From positions 1 to 40,042 of the forward strand of contig NZ_MDZC01000059.1 of the NCBI RefSeq assembly GCF_001816165.1: a stretch of 40,042 nucleotides of DNA, given 5' to 3'. A model generated the notes under the pieces. It did no database searches. It was not told where the DNA came from and saw only the letters and a program-made list of their open reading frames with translations. Positions within the stretch are counted from its first letter, which is position 1. Every line of letters begins with the position of its first letter. Origin of the DNA: Hymenobacter glacialis (GTDB taxonomy: Bacteria > Bacteroidota > Bacteroidia > Cytophagales > Hymenobacteraceae). The position numbers were made by a program, and so were the translations under genes. This document shows positions 32,976-39,949 of the stretch, one piece after another.

Positions 32976-33911
32976 ATGGAAACTTCCGACGCTCTTCAGG
33001 TCCGGCAGCACAATGCCATCACCACTGCCCGGTATGACTACACCGCCTGCCAGCTGGACCTACTCTTCTTCCTGCTTTCCAAGCTCCGGCGGGAGGACGC
33101 TCCCAACCAGGAGTACCAGATCCACATGAACGAGGTCGTGGCCATGACGGGCCGGGAATGGCACTACAAGCAGCTGAAAGAAGCCACCGAGTCCATGGGC
33201 TCGCGCATGTTCGAGGTGGAGAACGACGAGGCCTACGTGCAGCTCTGGATGTTCCAGAAGGTGGAATACGTCAAAGGGCAAGGCTACTTGCGCATCCGCC
33301 TCTCGGAAGACATCCGGCCCTACCTGTTCGAGCTCAAGAACAATTTTACCTCGTTTCAGCTCTTCTCGGCTCTGAAGATTTCCAGCAAGTACGCCAAGCG
33401 CATCTACCAGCTGGCCTCGCAGTGGAAGGACATTGGCGAAACCAAGACCTACGACCTGGAAGAGTTCAAACTGATGCTCAAGCTCAAGGATGCCAAGGGT
33501 AAGGAGCCCGAGCAGTTCCAGCGCATCAGCGACCTGAAGGCGAAGGTGCTTGATATTGCCGTCCGGCAAATCAACGAAAACACCGAACTCAAGATTGGCT
33601 ACACGCTGCTCAAGCAGGGCCGCTCGTTTCACGCCGTCCGTTTCTACGTCACCCGGCAGCAGCCCAAGCAGTTGCCCATTCCCTTTGAGGAGTCGCCGGA
33701 GCAGGCCCGGGTCGTGATGGCCCGTCGTCACCTGGAAACGCTGGGTATCAAGGACTCCCAGCTGGTCAGCCGCATCCTCGGCGACGAGCAGCTGCTCAAT
33801 GAGCTGTTCAAGTTCATGTACCGCCTGAAAACCGACAAAATCCGGGCCGATAAAAACCCCGCCGGGCTCCTGCTCACCGTCCTGGGACTCAAGACGGCCA
33901 AAGTCAGTTAA
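32976..33911 (+). CDS. Rep_3-family plasmid replication initiator
   Basis: 311 residues with the two winged-helix halves of Rep_3 initiators. The first half has YTACQLDLLFFLLSKLRRED and IHMNEVVAMTGREWHYKQLK, with LRIRLSEDIRPYLFELKNNF leading to the second half. That second half has ISSKYAKRIYQLASQWKDIG and TYDLEEFKLMLKLKD, ending with the recognition region around LDIAVRQINENTELKIGY. It should bind the iterons just upstream and open the origin. A promoter with a short leader precedes it. A shorter paralogue lies at 35750. Confidence 0.9.
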   Translation: METSDALQVRQHNAITTARYDYTACQLDLLFFLLSKLRREDAPNQEYQIHMNEVVAMTGREWHYKQLKEATESMGSRMFEVENDEAYVQLWMFQKVEYVKGQGYLRIRLSEDIRPYLFELKNNFTSFQLFSALKISSKYAKRIYQLASQWKDIGETKTYDLEEFKLMLKLKDAKGKEPEQFQRISDLKAKVLDIAVRQINENTELKIGYTLLKQGRSFHAVRFYVTRQQPKQLPIPFEESPEQARVVMARRHLETLGIKDSQLVSRILGDEQLLNELFKFMYRLKTDKIRADKNPAGLLLTVLGLKTAKVS

Positions 33912-33955
33912 CCCCGCGGCTCCCTGGTCCAATGCCAACGGCAACCTGCATCACC

Positions 33956-34021
33956 TAAACATCACTGGTGTTACCTGTATTACCAGTGTTACTTATGTTA
34001 CCAGTATTACCGTTAGTACCA
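33956..34021 (+). repeat. 9 bp micro-repeat block C
   Basis: Units such as gttacctgt, attaccagt, gttacttat, gttaccagt and attaccgtt follow each other with a 9 bp period, 45 bases after the rep stop. It is one of seven such blocks. Confidence 0.75.
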
Positions 34022-34262
34022 TCCCTTGCTGACTTTGCTGGGAGTTCTGGGAAATGGCAAGCCCTGCCCCAATCAGGCAACCCGGCCCTAGACCCGGAAC
34101 CAGCGTCCCACCGGGCCACTTGTCCTCGGCGTTAATTAGCCCAGAAACGGGCCGCGGTGCGACGCTCACGAAAATCCTGCTGCCGGGGACGCTTGGCCCA
34201 GTGCCGCGCTGTTTACTGTGCGTTATTCCGCTTTCTCCTCGCAAGAGAGGAGTGGGAAAGGT

Positions 34263-34290
34263 GTCAAGTTTTTACATGTAAAAACTTGAC
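34263..34290. promoter_or_regulatory. Perfect 28 bp palindrome at the 3' end of the par operon
   Basis: The half-site is gtcaagtttttaca, followed by its exact complement. It lies 16 bases beyond the stop of the ParA partner gene. The hairpin could terminate the par transcript, although no clear T-run follows on the minus strand; alternatively it is a protein-binding site. Its core ttttacatgtaaaa recalls the repeat at 16034-16071. Confidence 0.6.
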
Positions 34291-34306
34291 AAAAAAGTCC
34301 CCTATG

Positions 34307-34792
34307 CTACTCGCTGGCCCCGGGGCGTCGGCCCTGCTGGATGCGCTGCCGGCGCTGCTGCTCCTGCTCACGGGCCTGGGCCGGACGTGGCGGGGCGGGG
34401 GCCGCCCCGGCAAAGAGCAGGTCCAAGGCTTCCTGCAGGGCTTGCTTCTGGGAGTACATGTAATCGCCCTGGGCCCGGCGGGCGTGGACGTAGTCGCGCA
34501 GCTGCTCCAAGTGGCCCCGGCTCAGCACAAAGGTTTGCCGTACGCCGTCGGGCGCGGCACCGGCAGTAGCGGGCCCGGCGGCGGGGGCCGCAAGCACACC
34601 CGCTTTTTCTGCCAGATTACCCGTGTTACTGGCATTACCCGTGTTACCAGTGTTACGCATCGTTTCCGGCTTTACCGCCGGCTTTTTCACGGGTGCCCGC
34701 TCGTCGCTGAGGTCGAAAAAGTCGCGCTCGGACGTGGGCTTGGGCACGGTTGACTCACCGGGGCGGGGCAGGTTCTTGAAGGTCTTGGCCAT
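34307..34792 (-). CDS. ParA partner, ribbon-helix-helix-like partition protein
   Basis: 161 residues from the ATG at 34792, 14 bases after the parA stop. The N-terminus (MAKTFKNLPRPGESTVPKPT) is flexible and basic. The C-terminal third, RQTFVLSRGHLEQLRDYVHA then DYMYSQKQALQEALDLLF, looks like a ribbon-helix-helix or CopG-like DNA-binding domain of small centromere-binding proteins. In between, residues ~45-58 read RNTGNTGNASNTGN, encoded by the plasmid's 9 bp micro-repeat. It should bind the partition site and stimulate ParA. It is inferred from gene order and this domain pattern. Confidence 0.65.
   Translation of the reverse strand: MAKTFKNLPRPGESTVPKPTSERDFFDLSDERAPVKKPAVKPETMRNTGNTGNASNTGNLAEKAGVLAAPAAGPATAGAAPDGVRQTFVLSRGHLEQLRDYVHARRAQGDYMYSQKQALQEALDLLFAGAAPAPPRPAQAREQEQQRRQRIQQGRRPGASE
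34616..34656 (-). repeat. 9 bp micro-repeat block D inside a coding sequence
   Basis: Units attacccgt, gttactggc, attacccgt, gttaccagt, gttac lie in the ParA partner gene. Because the unit is nine bases they translate in frame as Asn-Thr-Gly triplets. The block has the same sequence type as the intergenic blocks. Confidence 0.75.
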
Positions 34793-34806
34793 GGAAAGCG
34801 AAAAGA

Positions 34807-35550
34807 TTAGCGGGTGAGAATTTCGGCGACCAGCGCCTGGTAGTCGGCGGCCCCCGCGCTTTGCGGGGCGTAGGTGAAGATGTCCTGGCCCAGGTGCGGC
34901 GCTTCGCCCAAGGCAATGCTCTCGCGGATGAAGCTGGTCAGCACCAGCCCCGGATACAGCGCCCGCAGTTCCTCGGCCGTCTCGCGGCGCAGCACCTTCC
35001 GGCCGTCGTGGCGGGTGAAGAAGATGCCGCCCACCGACAGCTCCGGGTTCAGCCGCCGCCGCACCCGGCCGACCAGCTCCAGCACTTTCTCCAAGCCGTC
35101 GGCGGCATACATCTGGGCTTCCAGCGGCACGTAGAGCGCTTGGGCACAGGCATAGGCGTTGAGGGTGACCAGGCCCAAAGCCGGCGGGCAATCCAGCAGG
35201 ATGTAGTCGCAGCGCTCGCGCACGGGTTCGAGCAGCTCCTTCAACAGAAACTCGCGGTCCAGCTCGTCGCCTTTGACCTTCTCGAAACCCGACAGGGCCG
35301 ACGAGCCGGCCACCAGCGCCAGGTTCTCGTGCAGCGGGTAGGCTTTCAGGCGGTACTCGCCGAGCAGGGCCCCGTACACGTTCTGCTCGGCCTCGACCAG
35401 GCCCAAGCCCTTGGTCAGGTTGGCTTGGGGGTCCAGGTCCACCAGCAGCACGCGCTGACCGGCGCGGGCCAGGCCTGCCCCGACGTTGGCCGTGGACGTA
35501 GTTTTGCCGACTCCCCCTTTTTGGTTGGTAAACGCCAGAATCTTGCTCAT
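34807..35550 (-). CDS. parA: ParA-family partition ATPase
   Basis: 247 residues with all ParA motifs: the deviant Walker A KGGVGKTTSTANV near residue 11, VLLVDLDPQANLTKGLG (Walker A'), and CDYILLDCPPALGLVTLNAY (Walker B). The C-terminus is GLVLTSFIRESIALGEAP. It is a short, chromosome-type ParA without an N-terminal DNA-binding domain, so repression probably needs its partner. The start follows a -7 box at 35555-35562 by only a few bases. Micro-repeat block E lies directly upstream and may be the partition site or operator. Confidence 0.93.
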   Translation of the reverse strand: MSKILAFTNQKGGVGKTTSTANVGAGLARAGQRVLLVDLDPQANLTKGLGLVEAEQNVYGALLGEYRLKAYPLHENLALVAGSSALSGFEKVKGDELDREFLLKELLEPVRERCDYILLDCPPALGLVTLNAYACAQALYVPLEAQMYAADGLEKVLELVGRVRRRLNPELSVGGIFFTRHDGRKVLRRETAEELRALYPGLVLTSFIRESIALGEAPHLGQDIFTYAPQSAGAADYQALVAEILTR

Positions 35551-35554
35551 GGCG

Positions 35555-35562
35555 CAAACATA
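35555..35562 (-). promoter_or_regulatory. -7 box of parA
   Basis: The minus strand reads TATGTTTG, an exact TAnnTTTG match, 4 bases before the parA ATG. The transcript would therefore be leaderless or nearly so. The repeat block E begins 10 bases behind it and covers the expected -33 position. Confidence 0.55.
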
Positions 35563-35571
35563 CGCAACGGC

Positions 35572-35662
35572 GTGTTACCGGTGTTACTATTCGTACCAAT
35601 GTTACTTATATTACAAGTAATACCTGTATTGCCGGTATTACCGGTATTACCAATGTTACCAG
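35572..35662. repeat. 9 bp micro-repeat block E between parA and the second rep
   Basis: The longest block, about 90 bases: gttaccggt, gttactatt, then further units in both orientations (one in the form aagtaatac), ending attaccggt, attaccaat, gttacc. It sits between the divergent parA and Rep_3-like genes, the usual location of a parS-type site. Confidence 0.75.
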
Positions 35663-35749
35663 CACCAATTGTTTCTCCTTGAAAAGCCCGTAGAACGCTG
35701 GAGTTGGCCTTCCTACGCTTTTCGCTTACCCCTGCCCATCACCTACCCC

Positions 35750-36526
35750 ATGCCCCGTCATCCGCTGCGGCGTCCCGCTGCCCGGCGCGCATCCGCCCTT
35801 CCCCGCGTGCTGCCCGCCACCTGGCTCCCCGACCTGACCACGGCCCCCTTGGCCTACAGCGGCTTGCAGCTCGACCTCTTGTTTTACTTGCTTTCCACGC
35901 TGAAAGAGGGGCCTGCCTCCCGACCGGTGGAGTTGTGGCTTGGTGGCTTTTCCGCCGCGGCGGGCAAAAAGCATAACTACAGCTACGTGGCAGCCGCGGC
36001 CGCGGCGCTGGTAGCTCAACCCCTGACTATCCGGGGCAAGCAGGAGCAGTACCGTCCGCTGCGCCTTTTCGACCGGGTTCGTTCCGTGCCGGGACAAGGC
36101 CTGCTGCAAATCAAGCTCGCCCGGGCCGGCCTCCCGTATCTACTGGAGTTACGCGACTTGATTCCCGCGACCAGCTTGCGGGCATTTCTGCAGCTTTCCA
36201 GCAAGCACGCCAAGCGGATTTATGCCCTGTGCTGCCGCTATAAAGCCAAAGGCCGCACGCCGACCTTCACCGTCGCCGACTTCAAGCAGATGCTGGGCCT
36301 GGTGGATGAGCAGGGCCACGAAAAGCAACAAGGCTTCACGTCCCTTCGCAAGCACGTATTGGAAGCGGCCGTACAGCAGATTAATGCCACTACCGACCTT
36401 CGGATTGCCTGTCAATTGGAAAAACACGGCCGGGCTGTTTTCTACCTCGCGTTTACGGTTAAATGCCAAGCCTTGCCCGTGCTGCTGCCGGCTGCCGGCC
36501 TGGATGCTGAACCAGCAACCGGATAA
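35750..36526 (+). CDS. Second Rep_3-like protein
   Basis: 258 residues from the ATG at 35750 (MPRHPLRRPAARRA); an upstream ATG at 35669 is less likely because it would run through unrelated sequence. The body follows the rep paralogue closely: YSGLQLDLLFYLLSTLKEG against YTACQLDLLFFLLSKL, GQGLLQIKLARAGLPYLLEL, LSSKHAKRIYALCCRYKAKG and LEAAVQQINATTDLRI. It lacks the C-terminal ~60 residues of the first Rep. No iterons of the 21 bp type precede it; micro-repeat blocks flank it on both sides. It may be a relic of a second replicon, a regulator, or an initiator acting on the micro-repeats. Confidence 0.75.
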   Translation: MPRHPLRRPAARRASALPRVLPATWLPDLTTAPLAYSGLQLDLLFYLLSTLKEGPASRPVELWLGGFSAAAGKKHNYSYVAAAAAALVAQPLTIRGKQEQYRPLRLFDRVRSVPGQGLLQIKLARAGLPYLLELRDLIPATSLRAFLQLSSKHAKRIYALCCRYKAKGRTPTFTVADFKQMLGLVDEQGHEKQQGFTSLRKHVLEAAVQQINATTDLRIACQLEKHGRAVFYLAFTVKCQALPVLLPAAGLDAEPATG

Positions 36527-36552
36527 CACTGGCGCTCCTGGCCCCACCATGG

Positions 36553-36606
36553 TGTGTTACCAGAATTACCGGTGTTATGCATGTTACCAGTATTACCGGT
36601 GTTACT
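36553..36606 (+). repeat. 9 bp micro-repeat block F
   Basis: Units gttaccaga, attaccggt, gttatgcat, gttaccagt, attaccggt, gttac with a 9 bp period, 27 bases after the second rep stop. Confidence 0.75.
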
Positions 36607-36684
36607 TTCTATAAAAGCCCTTCAAGTTACTTTTAACGGCTATTTTCGGCCAATACTTTTCTGGTACGTTCCTGATTTTACCCA

Positions 36685-37136
36685 ATGTCACTTGAACACC
36701 ACGCGGCTTACGTGGCCCTGCGCGCCTACTTGGATTCCCTGTTAGTGGCCACTATCGACCAAGCCTTTTCCGACGTACCGGTGGCATTACGCCCCAACCT
36801 GGCCGTGTTCATGGCAGGCAGGGCGGTGTATCAGAACCGCGCCGGGTAACGGATGGTGTACGCGGCGGACCTGGCGGCATGGGCCGATGACGTGGTGCAT
36901 GGGTCCGGCTTGGCTATTGCCCTCCCGTTGGCCTCCCTCAGCGTGGCCGAGTTGCAAGCGGCAACCAGCCGACCAACGGAATGCTAGCCGCAGGGCGTGC
37001 GCGCGGACCTGGTTCCGGGGCTGCTGTACGCCGGGCAGTCCGGCTACATCACCAACACCGTGGTGCAGCAGGGCGTAAGCAGGCCTTTGGCCACGCCCTA
37101 CCTGGACGAGTTGGAGAAAGGGGCTACCTGCAGAAT
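36685..37136 (+). pseudogene. Decayed backbone gene with two internal stops
   Basis: A single frame from the ATG at 36685 reads MSLEHHAAYVALRAYLDSLL ... MAGRAVYQNRAG, TAA, RMVYAADLAAWADDVVHGSG ... QAATSRPTEC, TAG, PQGVRADLVPGLLYAGQSGY ... SRPLATPYLDELEKG. The codons stay protein-like across both stops, so this is a real gene that died recently. I recognise no family. A fragment of a related 3' end lies at 31566. Confidence 0.6.
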
Positions 37137-37306
37137 ACCGGGACCCGCGGGTCCGGCACGGAGTACCCCTTGATGGGCTCATGATTGGCACACCACGAGC
37201 CGGAACCAGGTATAACCCGCTGAATGAGCACTGGGGAGGCGGTCTTTTAACAGGTAAACTGGCTCACGATTGGCTCAGGCAGTAGCAGCCTACCGGCTTG
37301 ACTTTC
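37089..37306 (+). repeat. Duplicate partner of 31566-31780
   Basis: It covers the end of the decayed gene and its downstream region, including ggctcatgattgg and ggctcacgattggctcaggc. The conservation past the coding end is stronger than in the coding part by eye. Confidence 0.6.
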
Positions 37307-37320
37307 GAGTCTACTACTAG

Positions 37321-37358
37321 CGGTGTTACCAGTGTTACTAATATTACCAGTGTTATCC
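37321..37358 (+). repeat. 9 bp micro-repeat block G
   Basis: Units gttaccagt, gttactaat, attaccagt, gttat with a 9 bp period, about 80 bases upstream of the abiEii start. Confidence 0.7.
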
Positions 37359-37437
37359 CTCTGCTCATTGGAGCTTCCAGAATTCGACTAATTTTGCCGG
37401 TGTAGTAGTCAGGCTACCGCGCTTCCAAGCCCTCCGT

Positions 37438-38323
37438 ATGGACATCGACGTTGTTAATAAAATCAAGCACCTCGCCCTTATTGCCCTCGCTTCCGATGAC
37501 GAGCTGAGTGAAGCCATTGTGCTAAAGGGCGGCAACGCCATTGACCTGGCCTACAGCGACCAGCAGGGCGCGGTTTCGCGCACTTCCTTTGACCTGGACT
37601 TTTCCCTGGCCGACGGCGACTTTCTGGAAGACCTTCAAGCCATTAAGGACCGAATTGAAAGAACGCTGGTGCAGACCTACGCCGAAAACGGCTACGTGGT
37701 GCTGGAATACAACTTTCTCATCAAGCCCAAAACCAAGCCGCAGATAGCTGATTTCTGGGGTGGTTACCTGGTCGAGTTCAAAGTGGTGGAGCAGCACGTG
37801 TTCGACCGGCCGACCGCGAACCCCAATGCGCAGCGGCGGGATTTTATCCCCCTGCGCCCCAACCATTCCCCGAAGTTTCAAATCGAGTTCAGCAAGTTCG
37901 AGTACATGGGCGCAGGCAGCAAGCGTCCCATTAAAGTGGGCGGCTACACGGTGCAGGTGTACACGGCGGAAATGATTGTATTCGAAAAAGTACGGGCCAT
38001 TTGCCAGCAGCTGCCGCAGTACGCCCAGATAATCCCCTCCCATACCCCCCGGCCGGGCCCGGGACTTCTACGACATTCACTTAATCATGGAGTCCCAGGG
38101 AGTGACCTGCCACTCCGCCGAGAGCCGGGCCCTGCTGCAGCACGTCTTCGACGCCAAGCGTGTGCCGCTGGCGTTTCTACAGCAGATGCGCAACCACAAG
38201 GCCCTGCACCGCGACGACTGGCAGAACGTTCGGGCGACGGTTTCCCAAACGGAAGAAGTCCATGACTTTGACTTCTATTTCGACTACGTGATGAACGCCT
38301 TTGGCGGAATTACAGCCCTTTAG
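37438..38323 (+). pseudogene. abiEii: AbiEii-type nucleotidyltransferase toxin, one-base frameshift
   Basis: The first part, 201 codons, reads LSEAIVLKGGNAIDLAYSDQ then RTSFDLDFSLADGDFL. This is the nucleotidyltransferase core (GG(N)..D motif and DLDF) of AbiEii/JHP933-type toxins. At the C6 run 38045-38050 one C too many shifts the frame. Reading five Cs gives HTPGRARDFYDIHLIMESQG and continues to LQQMRNHKALHRDDWQNVRA ... DFDFYFDYVMNAFGGITAL, stop at 38323. RARDFYDI is typical of the family. The repaired protein has about 294 residues. The error may come from sequencing. It pairs with the convergent AbiEi gene. Confidence 0.8.
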
Positions 38324-39176
38324 GAAAGTAGAGCTGCCAGTCCGCGGAATAATCCTTCTCCTCCAGGTCGTACGTCAGGTAGAAATCGAACGCTTTCGGG
38401 CGCTCCCGTAACTCGTCTAATTTCTTGCCCTGGTAGCCGGCGCGCTCCAGATAGAACCCCACGGCCTGGAAGTAGGGGTAAATGAAATCCAACGCGTCCA
38501 GCGTAGCCACCAACTTATTTAACGAGAGCTTGCCCCGGGCCTGGCGGTAGGCCTCCAGCACGGCCGAAACGCCCCCCGCGTAGCCGGGCCGCACGGTGCT
38601 GTCGAGCAGGGTGCGCTCCACGTTGGTCGTGGGAAGGCCGTCCAGTTGATGCACGCCAAGGCGGTTCGTAAAACCACCATTGAGCACCATAAACATAAAT
38701 TCTCCGTAGCGAATGCTGGCCGTGGTGCGGCGCTGGGGCTTGGCAAAAGCCGCGTCAATACCGGCCTGCGTCAGGGATGCCTCCCGCTGGGGCTTCTTGG
38801 TCTGCTCAAATGTCACGTAGATAATCTTCGGTACCTGCGTGGTTAAGCCGTTCACCCACACGGCCGAGTAATGCGACAGGTAGGCCCGGGGGGCCAACGC
38901 CGTGGCGATGTGCAACACCGAAAACTCGTCCTGCACATAAAGTTCTTTTGAGGGCAGGTACCCGTCGGACTCCAGCTTTATCTTCTGGAGCACCTCCTTG
39001 GCCAGCAGCTGGTCAATCAGCTTTTCTTCCGTGGTGGTCGGCGCAATGTTCCAGGTCGTCCGTTGCTGCTCCAGCACGGCAACCAGTTGCAGCTTGGTAA
39101 AGGCCTTTTTGGGATGCTGCTTAAAGAACGCCTGTATCCGGGCTTCGGCGATAACAAACCGCGATTTACCGGCCAT
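38310..39176 (-). CDS. abiEi: AbiEi-type antitoxin / transcriptional regulator
   Basis: 288 residues from the ATG at 39176 (MAGKSRFVIAEARIQAFFKQ). An N-terminal winged-helix region (PKKAFTKLQLVAVLEQQRTT) is followed by the AbiEi body: ALAPRAYLSHYSAVWVNGLT, TQVPKIIYVTFEQTKK, LDGLPTTNVERTLLDSTVRP, and a C-terminal YFQAVGFYLERAGYQGKKLD. Such proteins repress their promoter and counter the AbiEii nucleotidyltransferase (type IV toxin-antitoxin). Unusually the two genes are convergent and their 3' ends overlap by 14 bases; most systems are co-directional operons. Two perfect palindromes upstream are good operators. Confidence 0.8.
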   Translation of the reverse strand: MAGKSRFVIAEARIQAFFKQHPKKAFTKLQLVAVLEQQRTTWNIAPTTTEEKLIDQLLAKEVLQKIKLESDGYLPSKELYVQDEFSVLHIATALAPRAYLSHYSAVWVNGLTTQVPKIIYVTFEQTKKPQREASLTQAGIDAAFAKPQRRTTASIRYGEFMFMVLNGGFTNRLGVHQLDGLPTTNVERTLLDSTVRPGYAGGVSAVLEAYRQARGKLSLNKLVATLDALDFIYPYFQAVGFYLERAGYQGKKLDELRERPKAFDFYLTYDLEEKDYSADWQLYFPKGL

Positions 39177-39200
39177 AGCAGCGGTTGAACATACCGAAAC

Positions 39201-39224
39201 GCTGGAAGTATATATACTTCCAGC
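39201..39224. promoter_or_regulatory. Perfect 24 bp palindrome upstream of abiEi
   Basis: The half-site is gctggaagtata, followed by its exact complement. It lies 24 bases before the abiEi start, over the expected promoter region (a TATGTTCA-like -7 box lies between). It is a probable autoregulation operator. Confidence 0.7.
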
Positions 39225-39305
39225 AAAGGTAAGGCTTAAAAAGCAAAAAGTCAACTTGCAGGCTGCTACACTGGTTAGAGGAGTGTTGAGTTGCATGATA
39301 GTTTA

Positions 39306-39333
39306 TAATACAAAGTGTATACACTTTGTATTA
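39306..39333. promoter_or_regulatory. Perfect 28 bp palindrome further upstream of abiEi
   Basis: The half-site is taatacaaagtgta with its exact complement, about 80 bases upstream of the other palindrome and unrelated to it in sequence. It could be a second operator or the site of another regulator. No gene starts to its right within 150 bases. Confidence 0.6.
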
Positions 39334-39360
39334 CGCAAGTTAAAACTTTTAGTTCAATAA

Positions 39361-39949
39361 TGCGCCCCCCATGCTCTATGCGTCCTTACTTATGGTAGCG
39401 GGGGATAGAATTATCCCAAGCCATGCCCGGGCTTCTTCCCAGTCTTTGCGGGCCGTGATACCAAATCACTGCCTGCCCTAACCACCGTGGCTGTTGCAGA
39501 ACCCAGTGGACAAGGCAGTGACAACCGCGGCACCCGACCCGTGGGCTTGTATAAGGCCGTTCCCATCTGGTTTCGGCTTATTGAGGCTCGTAAAGGACTC
39601 GCTGAGGGCTCCGAATGGACTGTGCCATGTCCGAATTCCTTACTTTTTAACATGATAATGGTAAGAAGAAAATTTATGCAAACCTATGATAATGAATGCG
39701 TTGACATTCACAAGAATATGAAATATGTTGTATTAATCAGATTATTTATTAAAGTTCTACTCATTATCAGAGTTTTATAATGTCACAATCAGAGTCATTC
39801 TGTCCTTTTTGGGGGCCAATTTAAAGTATTTCTTTGTGCCTTAGCCAGGTTGTGCAAAGTTCAAAAAGTAATATTTCCCTGCTCTGACTGACAGCCTTGA
39901 CTACCATGCACTGGATACCTCCTAGTTTGTCATTTTATCTACTCTCTTG
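39361..39949. other. 590 bp without a supported gene
   Basis: At 39388-39420 the sequence gtagcgggggatagaattat followed by cccaag resembles a Tn3-type end, and a similar one lies at 17056-17085. Beyond 39640 the DNA is clearly AT-rich up to the IS. A short plus-strand frame (39487-39780) shows no protein-like pattern. Confidence 0.4.

Noticed and set aside
34307..35599. 430-codon minus-strand frame covering the par region
   Set aside because: It runs through parA in the wrong frame (Arg/Pro/Gly-rich) and is real only from 34792 downward, where it is the ParA partner.
39487..39780. 97-codon plus-strand frame
   Set aside because: Composition changes abruptly from GC-rich to AT-rich within it, with no start signal and no recognisable pattern.
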